DNA from: Alnus glutinosa
Lineage: Eukaryota; Streptophyta; Magnoliopsida; Fagales; Betulaceae
Direction: 5' to 3'
Assembly (NCBI RefSeq): GCF_958979055.1
Contig: NC_084894.1
Span: 6,879,501 to 6,943,500 of the forward strand
DNA length: 64,000 nucleotides
Below are positions 10,499 through 22,761 of the stretch, piece by piece. Within the stretch, counting starts at the first letter, position 1. Each line of letters begins with the position of its first letter. The translations under genes and the position numbers were made by a program. The notes beneath the pieces are model-generated. The model was not told the origin of the DNA. It did no database searches and saw only the letters and a list, made by a program, of their open reading frames with translations.

Positions 10499-12250
10499 TT
10501 AGCTCATAACCCGCGCTATGCGCGGGATTGTTCACTATAATTTAGTTTTAAAATTTAAACATATCTTAATCGTACTTTTTATTATTGGTTAAAAAATGCT
10601 TGTAAAAAAAAATAAAATTATCACACATCTTTCAATAAAAAGACAATAAAGGTTAAAATCCTTAATTTTATTTTAACCAAAAAAAAAAAAAACTTTTTAA
10701 AATAATTGTTCATGTAGGTATAGTTTATAACGAAAAGAAGTATAAAAAGAGAAATAGCAAAAAGAAAACCTAATTCTAAATATTACAGCATATGTGTTGT
10801 ACTTTTTTCAATAATTAAGATAGTGTTGTAATTTTTTTTTTACAGCACCTAATCCAAATCCTACAAAATAAAATTTTTCACTCAACATATAATGAATCAA
10901 ATAAATCCTCTCACATCACATTCAAAGCTTAATCAAATAATTTTTTGCCTTATTTTGCTTTCAAAAGCAAAAAATAAATTTCAAAAAAAAAAAAATTGAA
11001 TGAATCATACCAAAAAAAAATATTAAAAAATTAAAAAATATTAAAAAATAAAGCCCTTTAATTTTATTTTAATCCATATAAAGATTATGATTATCAAAAC
11101 ATTAATAAAAAATATTAACAGGAGTCTCTAATATTATTGGTGTGATATATATTACATTTCGATACAAATGAAACTCATATAATTCTGAACATTCTAAAAA
11201 AAAATACACAGCAAACTAAACAAAATAGCTGAAAATTGAGTAAATCATACAACTGAAAACAAAAATATTCCTTAAAAAATTCAAAATAAACTAAAAAATA
11301 AGACACTTAATTTTAGTTTAATCCATATAAATTAAAACATATTAAAATATTTTTGTCCATATGAATAGTTTATAACAAAAAAGAAGTATAAAGAAAAAAA
11401 AAAAATAGCCAGAACAAAACATGATTTAATCTAATTACCAAAGCATTAATAAAAAAATTAGTAGGAATCTATGACATTGTTAGTGTGATACCTATTATAC
11501 TTAAATACAAATAAAACCCAAGTAATTATAAACATTTAAAAAAATACTGAACAAACTAAACAAAATACTTTTTTACGAATACAAAATAAAACAAAATCTT
11601 TCATTAAACATTTAACGCAATCAAATAAATTCCCACATCATATTCAATGCTTAATATATCTTCGCTGTTTCAAAAGTATTTATATTTTTTTTATACACAA
11701 CAATAAAATAAATTTTTGCATTGTTTTGCATTCACAAGTATAAAAACACTTTCAAAAAAAGGATAAAAATGGAATAAATCACATATACGAAAAAATTTAA
11801 ATTCCGGAAAACATAAGTCTTTATCATAGTTTAATCCATATACATTAAAACATATTTAAATCTTCGCTCCCATATATATATATATATATATATCAAAAAG
11901 AATACATAGTTTAATCTAAATATCAAAGCATTAATACAAAATTAGTAGGAATCTTTGTGTGATACCTATTGTATTTCAATACAAATAAAACGCAAATAAT
12001 TATAAACATTAGGAAAAAAAAAATACAGAGAAAATTTATTCGCATAGGTGGACATGGTTGAAAATGGAAAGTATAAAGAAAAAAATAGCAGAAGAATATC
12101 TATATTCTAATTATAAAAATGCATAAAATCTAAATTCCTTCAACCTCCACAAAACCAAAAATAAAAAAAAATAAAAAAAATAAAAAAATAAAAAAATAAA
12201 AAATAAAAAAAAAAAAAGAAGAAAGAAAAGTCCTTCAAAAAAACAAAACA
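10499..12250 (-). repeat. AT-rich diverged repeat array A with a Helitron-like terminus
   Basis: Contains three diverged units sharing the words AGTAGGAATCT, GTGTGATACCTATT and ATACAAATAAAACCC (around 11118, 11460 and 11944). Two further units occur in array B at 18970-19860. At the left edge, 10510-10526 is a perfect 7-bp GC stem (CCCGCGC-TAT-GCGCGGG). On the minus strand it is followed 7 bases later by CTAA and then T, which matches the 3' end rule of Helitrons. No Rep/helicase gene is present, so any Helitron would be non-autonomous. Confidence 0.55.
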
Positions 12251-12692
12251 AAATTATGTACCTCAACCCTCTGTTTTTCTCTTGAATGTCGCTGTTGGAT
12301 GCTCTTAATTTTACAATTCAAGATGTTTCAAATCCTAAAGAGAGAGAGAAGTATAAATAACCAATCTAAGAGATTAATATGACCTTTCAGTTTACTTGTA
12401 CGGTTTATTTAGAATTAATGCATGCAAGACTCACATGGTCAATTAAGGGTAGTTAATGTAGTACGTTCTTAATTTTAAATTTTGTCTCTCTATAATTTTG
12501 GAGAGTTGTAAATTTTGAAACCATAATATTGTACATTAAAATTTTAAACCTAATGAAATCTCATATAAGGAAAATGTTCGAAATAAAACTTTGGAAAAAA
12601 AAAAATCTGACCACTTATAATTAATGCATGATTTTAATTTTATTTTTTAAAAAAATTCTCACAACTTAATGCGGTTATAATGACACTTAATG

Positions 12693-12736
<44 letters not shown>

Positions 12737-12922
12737 ATTTTTTTGGTCTTATGAAGATTGACACACATGATCTTTTTTCATTAAAGCACAATAAATTTAT
12801 TAAAATCATGACAAAATCGGTTCAACCTTTAAAATTCACAGGTTTTTTTTTACTTAAAAAACCGATTCAATGTTTAAAAATTATGGGTTCACGCCATGTG
12901 TCATAATTTTTCATTGTACAAA
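12251..12922. other. AT-rich spacer between repeat array A and the LINE
   Basis: Includes a 42-base A run (12693-12734) and a block with TGGGTTCACGCCATGTGTCAT (12884-12904). That block recurs as TGGGTTCATGCCACGTGTCAT near 19998, so array plus block seems to be duplicated in tandem. Confidence 0.5.
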
Positions 12923-13017
12923 ATATATATATATATATATATTTTTTTAACAGAATAATTGCTGCATATCATTGATAAACTAACCATGAGAAAAAAATTG
13001 ATTCCAGAAAATGGAAT

Positions 13018-16000
13018 CTAGGGACCAACACATTCCCTAAGAATGACACTACCAATGCAGTCAGGTGTCTCCTCTAGCCAGCACATCTCCTCGTATCGTT
13101 CAACCGCTTCCTCAGCCAACATATGTGCAGCATTGTTGCACTCTCTAGTAACGTGAACGAAACTTACCGACCGAAAACCATTAAGTTCTTGGACTATACT
13201 TTCAATTAGGTGGCCACTCGAAGACAGATAGGGAGGGTTGGAGAGGATCTCTCCCACAACTTGTGTTGAGTCTCCTTCGAACACTACCTCAAAAAATCCC
13301 ACCTCTTTACAAAAAAGAACAACCCAAAGGGCAGCCATAGCTTCAGCTATCAATGGCTTGACAAGGATTGGTTTTTTGACACATTTGGCACCCAAGAACA
13401 TCCCCTTGCAGTCCCTTGCCACTATCCCCAGTCCAATGCAATTACCCTTCGCATTTACAGATGCATCCCAGTTTACCTTGATTTTTCCTTCAGAGGGTGG
13501 AGACCACTTTTTTCCCTTGGCCTTGGTAACTTCCTGCTGTTTATCTTCCAGTTCTCGATCCAACTGCAAACAGTGTCTGTAATCCTCCAACGCCCCTACA
13601 GCCCCATCAAAAACTACATTTGGATGCCAGAATTCACCCTAAAAAACATACGTGTTTCTGCGAAGCCAAATCTGGCAGGCCAAAACCACCATAAGTTCCA
13701 CAGTGTTCCTATCAAAACGGTGGATGAAATCTTCCAACAAATCCTCAAAACTACCAAAATCATTTATGCACTTTTGAAATCGTGATTTTCTCCCTCCCCA
13801 AACGTCCTGAGCGGCCGGACAATTCCAAAGAACATGAAGAGTTGTCTCGGGCTCACTCTTGCAACAAGGGCATAAGCTATCTTTAAACACTTTTCGCTGA
13901 ACCAGATTGGAGCGTGTCGGTAAAATGTTATGACACGCACGCCATGTAAACATCTTAACCTGATTAGGCACCCTCATCGACCAAATGAACTTCCATACAC
14001 CTCTTTCCAGATTTGACTCTGAGCATTGGCCCTTTGTGATAGCCATTAGTTCCTTGCCTAGATGATATGCACTCCTCACTATAAAAATCCCATTCTTGGT
14101 TGCTTTCCAAATTTGCCAGTCCTGTGGAAGGCAAGGACTCAGTGGAAAATTTGCAATAACCCGGGCCTCTTCATGCAAAAAAACTTCGTTGAGTAGATCC
14201 CTTTTTCAGCATCCTTGGTCATGATCTATCAATTCAGACACCAAAGCATTTTGCCCAAGCAAGTTTGTGGGGGATTGGACTGAATGTGTGATTGGTGTAG
14301 GCAACCACCTATCCCCCCAAATTTTAATCGAATACCCGTCTCCAACTCTCCACAGTAGCCCTTGTGAAAGTAGTTCCCTTGCATTGCAGATACTGCGCCA
14401 AACAAAAGAGACCCGTGCTCCTATAGGGACCTCCAAAAAAGAAGAGTTTGGAAAGTATTTTGCTTTAAGGAGCCTAGCAGAAAGCGATTCTGGGTTTTGA
14501 AGAATTCTCCACCCTTGCTTAGCAAGAAGGGCTTTGTTAAAAATAACCAAATCCCTGAAACCAAGGCCTTCTGCTGCTTTGGCCACACCCATCCTCTCCC
14601 AGCTCATCCAATGAATTTTCGAAGTTTTATTCATATGGCTCCACCAAAAGCTCTGCATCAGGGCATTTATCTCCTTGCATAAAGATATGGGTATTTGAAA
14701 AACCCCCCATTGAGTATGTAGGTATTGCCTGCACCACTGCCTTTAGTAAAACTTCTTTACCTGCTTGAGATAAAAAGTTTACCTTCCAATTCTGTAACCG
14801 ATTCATTACTTTTTCCTTTATTTGCTAGAAGGCCTACATTCGAGATTTACCAACGAACGTAGGGAGCCCAAGATAAGCATTGATGCGATGCGTTTCTGTT
14901 AGCCCCAATTGTCTAAGAATGTCCTGCCTCCTCTCCAAGCTCGTGTTACGACTGAAGAAGACTGGTGTTTTATTAATATTGAGCTTCTGACCATATGCGT
15001 TTTCATATATACCCAGGATCTTCATAAGCCTCCTCCACTCCACAGTATTTGATTTGCAGAACAGTATGCTATCGTCCGCAAAGAACAAGTGGCTTATTTT
15101 AGGCTCGCTTGGGGATGACAGCACGCCTGAAATTGCACCGCTCCTTTCCGCTCTCATAATTAGAGCACTTAGGGCTTTCGCACAAATGATGAAAAGATAT
15201 GGGGATATTGGATCCCCTAGACGAATCCCTCTTGATAGTCGAATCTTTCCCACTAGACTACCATTTATAATCACAGAGTATTGAACCGAGGTCACACATT
15301 GCATAATCAAATAAACCCACCTCACGTCAAACCCCATGCAAAGCATTAGAGCCTCCAAAAACGTCCATTCCACACGGTCGTAGGCTTTGCTCATGTCAAG
15401 CTTGACTCCCATGTAACCTACTTTGCTCCACATGCATGTTTGCATTGTATGCATTGTCTCAAAAGCTACAATAATGTTGTTCGAGATCAACCTGCCGGGT
15501 ATGAATGCACTCTGCGGGCAAGAAATAATAGCTGGCAGTACTAATTTGAGCCTATTAGCCAAGACTTTTGAGATTAGTTTATACATCACATTACACAAAC
15601 TTATAAGCCTAAATTCAGTTACACATTCAGGTTTGAGCACCTTTGGAATAAGAGCAATATAGGTTTTATTAAGCTGATTATCCAACTCCCCTGTATTAAG
15701 AAAATGAAGAACAACATGGCATACCTCTGTGTTGATTGTTCCCCAATTTGCTTGATAGAAGCATGCAGAGAAACCATCTGGCCTTGGAGCTTTCATAGGA
15801 GGCATTTGGTGCATAGCAGCCTCAATTTCCTCCACAGTAAATTCAGCTAGTAGCTGATGGTTCATCCTCCCAGTAACCTTCTGATCCATTGCACTTAGAC
15901 ATGATTCCATATCCATATTAGTACCGGCTCTGAAAAGCTCCGAGAAATAAGACACAAATGCTGCTTCTATATCCTCCTTAAAGGTACACCATCTTCCATT

Positions 16001-17144
16001 TATATCCTTGATACGTTGGATTTGGGACCTCTGCTATTTTTGTGATGCACAGGCGTGGAAATATTTTGTGTTACGGTCACCCAATTGGAGCCAAGATTCT
16101 TTCGCCCGCTGTCTCCACTTTAGGTCCTCTTGCTCTAGCAGCATATGCAACTCTTCGTTAATCAGATGTTCCTCCTCTTGAAAATCTTCATTATCAGCCA
16201 TCTGAATGGTATTTAGCGCCTGCACCTTCTCCTGGATCCCCTGCTCCACAGTTGATTTTTGCTTCCGCACCCATTGCTTTAGAATTCTACGGCTACCGAA
16301 TAGATTGTTCTGAAAAGTCTGCCACGGATCTTCAGAGATCTTTTTAGCCCTCCACACCCGTTTTATTAACACCCCCTGCTCCTTATTGCGCGCCCATGCA
16401 GCCTCATATTTGAATTGTTTACTCTTCTCCCAGACTCGTTCCCTAGAATTGGAACATCTCACTTGAAGCGGATGATGATCTGAGATGATACGGGTTAACA
16501 CTTCCACCTCCGCCACATTAAATAACGCACCCCATTCCCCATTTGATACAGCCCTATCCAACCTCTCCTTCGTGAATTCACTTCCCTGTCTCCCATTGCA
16601 CCAAGTAAATTTTGGGCCAATATAACCCATATCCATCAATCTACAATCTGTCAATACATTTTGGAAAGTCCCCATCTGAGCACGGGGTCGAGACGACTTG
16701 CTAGATTTTTCCAATGCTGTGGTTATTTCATTAAAATCACCTAGGCACAGCTAGGGATCTGGTGGAAGCTTGGCTAAGAAGCAAAGCAATTCCCAGGATT
16801 CTCCTTTTTTGTAACATCTGGGTGCCCATAGAAACCTGTTAATTTCCAGTTGGGTGCCTCTGAACTACACTGAACAACCGCATTTATATGCCGCCTAAGT
16901 TTTGGATTTCCACCATAATAGAATTCCTCCACTGCAGCATCAAACCACCACTTTTGCCTATGCAGTCCACTGCAAAACAGTTTTCAAAACCAAGTTTGAT
17001 CCGAACCACTTCCGCCTTCCTCTGAGTCATCTTAGTTTCCATAAGGAAAACTAGATGGGGTCTATTTTCCCTCACCATTTGATGAAGGGCTCGAACTGTC
17101 CGGAGGTTCCCAAGCCCCCGGCAGTTCCAGCTTAGGATGATCAT
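13018..17144 (-). pseudogene. LINE ORF2 (endonuclease, reverse transcriptase, zf-RVT, RNase H)
   Basis: Domains in order: apurinic-type endonuclease beginning ILSWNCRGLGN (17144 down) and ending with the SDHHPL motif (about 16460); reverse transcriptase 14834-15955 with the FADDSILF active site; zf-RVT at 13639-14178 with CPCCKSEPETTLHVLWNC; and RNase H at 13018-13590 with VNWDASVNAKG and FEGDSTQ. Damage seen: a frameshift in an A6 tract near 16800, a TAG replacing a Trp codon near 16752, an in-frame TAG at 16034-16036, and further breaks between 14834 and 14658, at 14206, and between 13639 and 13590. The usual KAPGPDG word reads KAPRPDG. Confidence 0.88.
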
Positions 17145-18916
17145 GGCTGTGGGTGGTGCTGACTAGCAGCCACCGCCTGAATTTTCCTGCCCTTCTTAGC
17201 ATTTTCCTCCTGGTCGTCCTTCTCCCTGTCGGTCTGCTTCCTTTTCCCCTCCGATTCCCCCAAAATCGTCCGAATAACATCCAAATCATGTTGTGCACGG
17301 GCTAGTTTCTTCCAAGTTGGCTTGCTTCCAGCAGGTCTTCTCAAAGAGTTCTGCCCCTTATCGTCTAGATCCTTCAGGAGGCAAGTGGACTGGCTAGTCT
17401 CAGTTAACGTCAGGCCCTGCTGTGGTTGATAATTATCAGATGACTGGGTGGATACAACATTGACACGTGGAAAATAGGAGTTAGTCTTGCTATCCTTAAC
17501 CAATTGGATATTTTCACCTTCCTTTAGACAGCTCCACGTCATTTGATTTAAGACTGAATCTCATTGGCCCACATACTTGCGGGGTGGAATCACCTCCTTA
17601 GCCTTAGTTGACTTGTCAAGATTCTGCTCTTTCACTGCACCAAAATAGAAAATATCCTTTCCTTTTTTGTTTTGTGATTCCTTGACAATCCCTTCATTCT
17701 TCCCTTCTTTAATTTCCTCCCCTAACTGGCATAGAGGAGCCGTTTCCTGAAAACCAGGACTTCCATTTTCGCCAGCCAGACAAACATTAAAGTCTCGCCG
17801 ATCACGCTTCAAACAATCATTAAATTCTTCCGTTTCAACATTCCCATCTTGTAGAGAATCCTCCCCCGCAACGTACGCCCAATCAATATGATCATTTACC
17901 ATATTTGCCATCTCTTCGTAACGGCTATGGTTTTGAAACCTGTATCTAGCACCACCGCCCCCCCAGACGCCTCCGCCATGGAGTTTCGCCCGGAATCGTT
18001 GCCCATCACTTGGTACTGCCTCCTTGACTTTCCGCTATCCTCCCCCATACGTTCTTTTGCCGAACGAGGAATTATTCGTCTCATCGGGACAGTAGCTTTT
18101 CAGCCAAGGCCCAAACGGTTGTTCATCATCTGGTATTGGACTACGCCTGCTTCCCGCACAATTGCAGACCTTCTGTCCATGGAGAACCACACCGCACTGA
18201 TAGCAGTATTTGGGTAGCTTTTCATATTGGAAAGCTATCCAAATCGATCAATTCTGGACATGCAACATCCTTCCTCTCTCCAATGGTTTTGATAAATCCA
18301 ACCTGGTCTTGACACAGAGATATTCTCCCCAACCCGGGTCATTGTCATGCACGTTAACTTCCTCCACCTCTCCAACAGACACCCCTATTTTCTGGCCCGT
18401 CTCTTTGCCCATGCAGGCTAATGGCAAATTATACATGCGGACCCAAAAGGATGCATGTTCAAAGTCCATTGCCTCCGGAGGAGTTAGCCCGTCAAACTCT
18501 GCCAGAGAAATTAAGTTTCCATCAAAAATCCACGGCCTTCCTTCCAATACCCGGATCTTATCACCAACCTCCTCAAACTCTGCAACAAACATATTACCAC
18601 CGATAAACTGGAAATTAATCGAACCACAAGGGCGCCAAATTTTTATCAATGGAGCCCTGAAATACTCCTTTGGGACTATACGTTCCGCCATTATCTTCCC
18701 TACCAAGCAGACAGTCCCCCGATGAACCATTGGTGCAATTTCAGCTGCCTCCAGAGAAACACCATTATTCTCTGCCTCATTAAGCGAAAACTTTCCCCAA
18801 CTTTTCGTTAACTCCTCCTCCATAATGATCTTTGCGTAGCAAGAACGAATAGCAGAGAAAACTCCACCACCAAAAAAACTCCAAGCCCTGATCGGACTGG
18901 AGGACAACAGCTTCAC
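17141..18916 (-). pseudogene. LINE ORF1 (gag-like, DUF4283 and CCHC zinc knuckle)
   Basis: The first frame (18248-18916, 222 codons) is the DUF4283 region, recognisable from the LEGRPWIFDGNL and FWVRMYNLP words, which normally packages LINE RNA. It is broken near 18248. A CCHC knuckle CYQCGVVLHGQKVC (C-x2-C-x4-H-x4-C) follows in another frame at about 18160-18200. Two charged linker frames (17561-17911 and 17141-17542) complete the protein, the last containing RRPAGSKPTWKKLAR. Its TGA at 17141-17143 overlaps the ATG of ORF2 (17142-17144) as ATGA. At least two frame breaks are present. Confidence 0.8.
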
Positions 18917-18969
18917 CCCTAGGTTTTCAGAATGAAAAAACGCTTAGAGGGAAGGACTCATTGCACAAA

Positions 18970-19708
18970 GAATATTGGATGAATATATAAATCACATAAA
19001 AATTTTCTATCAAAAGAACCTTAATTTTAGTTTTAATCCATATAAATTAAAACATTTAAAATATTCTCATATGTGTAATTTAAAATGGAAAAAAGTGTAT
19101 AAAAAAAATAAAAAAATAAATAAAAAAAAAAAAAAAAAAAACCTTGAACTTTTGATTATCTAAGCATTAATATTAGGATTAATAGTAAGAATCTATGATA
19201 TTGTTAGTGCGATACGTACCTATTATCTTTCAATAAAAATAAAATCCATATAATTTTGAACATTAAAAAAAAAAAATCAAATTTAATGCTTAATTAACTC
19301 TTTAGTGTTTTAAAAGCATTTATATTTCTTTTGTGCACAATAATCAAATTAAATTTTTACCTTTTTTGGCTTTCAAAAGCAGAATAACACTTTCAAAAAA
19401 TAAGTGAAAATCGTGTAAATCACAAAAAAGAAAAACAAAAATCTCATAAAACATTCATAAATTAAAACATAAAACCCTTATTTTTAGTTTAATTCATATA
19501 AATTAAAACATGTTAAAATCTTTGTTCTCATAGGTGTAGTTTATAACGAAAATAAGTATGAAGAAGAAAAATAGCAAGAAGAAAACCATGATTTTGATTA
19601 TCAAAGTATAAAATAGAAAATTAGCAGGAATTTCTTTTATTGTCAATGTGATACCTATTATATTTCAATTGTATATAATTCTGAACATTCGAAAAAGCAA
19701 ATGAACGG

Positions 19709-19741
<33 letters not shown>

Positions 19742-19923
19742 CATAAACATCCAAATGAAGAATTGCTCAACCAAAAATTTCACAAACAAAATGGAAATAT
19801 ATTTAGATTTCAATAAAAAATATAAACTACTAAAGAAATACCTTTAATTGTATCATTAATTGATAGAGAGAGAGAGAGAGACTAATTGTATCATTAATAT
19901 ATATATATAGAGAGAGAGAGAGA
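18970..19923 (-). repeat. AT-rich repeat array B
   Basis: Two diverged units (AGTAAGAATCTATGA near 19184, AGCAGGAATTTC near 19622) of the family seen at 10.5-12.2 kb. It includes a 30-base A run (19709-19738) and GA/TA runs ending at 19923. On minus the right edge reads A|TCTCTCTC...TATATA, which fits the A|TC start expected for a Helitron 5' end, but the run of GA makes this weak. Confidence 0.45.
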
Positions 19924-20230
19924 TATTAAAAAGACGGTTCAATTTTATTTAAAAGGCCGGTTCAGTACTTAAAGGACCGATTTAGTTACTAAAAAGTATG
20001 GGTTCATGCCACGTGTCATTATTCTATGCCATTCTAAGGAAGAACTCAGCTTTTATAAGGAAGAACTCAGCTTTTATATATATATATATGATATATGATT
20101 TGATTCCACAGGAAGAAAGTTTCACCATTTACATTACCACCATAGCAGTATAGAAGCAATACCTAAGCGGGAACATCAAAGAGTCTATTTTTGGTGAGAT
20201 ACCATCATAGTATGCCTCATAGAGAGAAGT

Positions 20231-22761
20231 TTATCCAAGCAAAAGTGCCCTTAAAATGGCTTCACATGTACTGCTTTTGAAGATCATCAAATGCCCTGCA
20301 TCAGGAACCTCGTGATAACGAATCCATGGAAGCTTCTCTGAAATATAGCGGTTGAGCTTAAAAGGGATGATCCTGTCTGCATAGCCCTGCCAAATGTGAA
20401 CTGCACCATCATTGTCAGGGAATGGATTGGTTATATCCATGAGATCAAATTCCCATTTGTCATAACCAGCCATTATATCTCGATGCAGTGATTCATAAAC
20501 ACCTTGCTGTTTTATCTTTTCCTGAATACAGAAACATAAACCAGTATTAACAGCTGAAGAATCTCCTGTTTTTCGCAGTTTGTGATGGACCATAGAAATT
20601 TCTGAATTCAAGATTTTACAAAGGCCAACATTTGAGTTTAATGCATAGATCTTTAGTAGCACATAGGTGATTCAACCAACAGTGAATTTGAAATTAAAAA
20701 CAATGTGTCATCCTCATAAAAGTAAAGATTCATGTGGTGCGAAAAACCAAAAAACGCGTGGGATATGTGACTACCTGGCCGGCATTTAAAGGCACTGACA
20801 AACTCTTCAATATCTCTAAATCTTGGTCGCCGAACATTGCTCCTTGTTCTGTGCTCAAATTAGGGAACCATGTCTGAGTCATCCACCAATAGAATAACCA
20901 AGGAGCGTAATGTGCAATCTGAAATGACCGTTGGTACGATGGAGGCAGCTTTCTAAATTCCTCTCTTGATAGATTGGCAGGAAAAATAGGCCACCAGTAG
21001 TGCACAAAAGGAACAACAAGGGAAGCTCCTGACAACCTGCAAATAATGTCTCGGTACCACATGGAAAGCAACCAATTAGAACATCAAAAAAAAAAAGGGG
21101 GAAAGAAAAGAATGGTGGTAGTTGAAGTAAGGATCATGCCTATGTGGTATGTACTTCAGGCAACCCCAAATAGGGTAAGCTCCCATTGAGATTCCAATTA
21201 CATAAAATTTAGACCCAATCTGCAATTGATCAGCTAGTTCTTGAATATCAAACGCTTCACTCTTCACTGAGCGCGAAGGATAGGGATCACTGTCTCCATA
21301 ACCTGCTCTGTCGAAGAACAGGATATATATCTTTAGCTCCTCTATAAGTTCCTGAAAACCAAAAATATATTCACCAATTTACCATATTTCACAGCATATT
21401 AAACAGAACAGTGCAAAATGCATTCCAGTTTAATGAGCATAAGAAAAAGAAATGTCCTATTGAAAAGTATAAATATCCAGGTAAATCCAATAACTAATAG
21501 AGTCTTACATCTTAAGGTAATAGAAGGGCAAAATGGAGGCTTGATTTTGATCATCTTTATTTATGGTATTAGCTATCAGCCATATAACCTCTTCATTGCA
21601 ATAAAGACTTCATATATTGCAGTTAATAATCAAGAAAACAAGTAGAGCATTTTGATGTTTGGTGCAAAGCTCAGGGCCATATCGAGATCTCCCCCAAGGA
21701 TCCTACTTTGACAGAAGCAAGACTAGGTAATAGCCTTCTTTATATTATTTGCATCTGAACATACTTTACTACAATACATATTTAATGTGCATACATTAAT
21801 GCCATATTCACCACAGAATGGATGAGGTGGGAGTTCTCCCAGAGATCAACAATAAATATATAAAAAGTAAAATAGAACAAATCAGTGATTATAAGATCCC
21901 ACTAAACAAATGGTAAGAAATGATAGTTTTTTACAAACTCAAGACAATCAAAGAACAAAAACGAGATAATTCGAGCAACCAGCACACCACTGTATGCTCG
22001 GTTTTCTCATTTGCGCTTAACGTCTGTACTGAAAACAAAACAATATAATAGACCAAAAGGCAACACAAAGACAAAATACCCTTCGTATATACATATATTC
22101 TCTAACAAGAATGACTTTTTGCTGCATCTTCCAGACCAATCCCTCCCTCCCTCCCTCCCTATTTTCTCATTTACGCTTAACGTCTGTACTGAATACAAAA
22201 CAATATAATAGACCAAAAGGCAACACAAAGACAAAATACCCTTAGTATATACATATATTCTCTAACAAGAATGACTTTTTCCTCCCTTCCTCCCTCCCTC
22301 CCTCCCTAGTCGTTTCATTCAAGGATCTTGAATGACAGGAGGACCATCTTAGATAACATGATTTTCTTTTTATTTCCCCATATTTCCTGAAAATCAGATG
22401 TGAGTGCTAATTCTTCTATCCAGCCAGTCCTTGAAATAGGAAATTCAACCACAATTTTGGACAAGTTAAAAAAGTCTGCAAGAATTAAAGAAGCAGAGTT
22501 AGTTCATACTTGTGGGACAGGTAGACCTAGATCTTTTGAGCTGTCATAGCCATGAACGACAATGATCTTGTACTTAGCCTCTTCCTTTCGAACTCCAGAC
22601 TCCCTGTAGGCCAAATGCCTTCCATCACTGAGTTTCACCCTAGTTGAAGTGACAGGAGGACCATCTGGTGATCCACATATTCTTGGAGGTGGGGGCTTCA
22701 ATGCCTTATAAGCCCACCCCAGAAGACCTACTGCCAATGCCACTGCAATTGGTGCAATCAT
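20231..22761 (-). CDS. Alpha/beta-hydrolase fold protein, copy 2
   Basis: Coding exons on minus: 22510-22761, 21140-21351, 20775-21036 and 20231-20521. They give 338 residues from the ATG at 22761. Starts with a hydrophobic segment (residues 2-18) then PPPPRICG. The oxyanion HG lies in VVHGYDSS. The nucleophile is Ser139 in GISMG, the acid Asp291 (GYADRIIP) and the base His319 (DAGHLMI). Exon phases match copy 1 exactly, and the second intron again starts with GC (CATAG|GCATGA, acceptor at 21037). The family normally has about 30 more residues upstream; a matching exon exists at 23988-24084 but is frame-broken (see that entry). The ATG at 22761 is therefore a fallback start. Substrate unknown. 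Confidence 0.83.
22002..22308. repeat. Tandem duplication inside an intron of hydrolase copy 2
   Basis: A ~160-bp unit starting TTTTCTCATTT(G/A)CGCTTAACG occurs at 22002 and 22162. The copies are nearly identical apart from the TCCC-run spacers that end each copy. It produces spurious short frames on both strands. Confidence 0.9.

Larger units (their letters stand above)
12923..18957 (-). mobile_element. L1-type LINE, near full length, decayed
   Basis: About 6.0 kb on the minus strand with ORF1 (DUF4283 plus CCHC knuckle) and ORF2 (endonuclease, reverse transcriptase, zf-RVT, RNase H) in the usual plant L1 order. The 3' end is A/TA-rich (12923-12953). A likely target-site duplication flanks it: TCATTGTACAAA at 12911-12922 and TCATTGCACAAA at 18958-18969. 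It interrupts an AT-rich repeat domain. Stops and frameshifts in both ORFs make it inactive. Confidence 0.88.
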
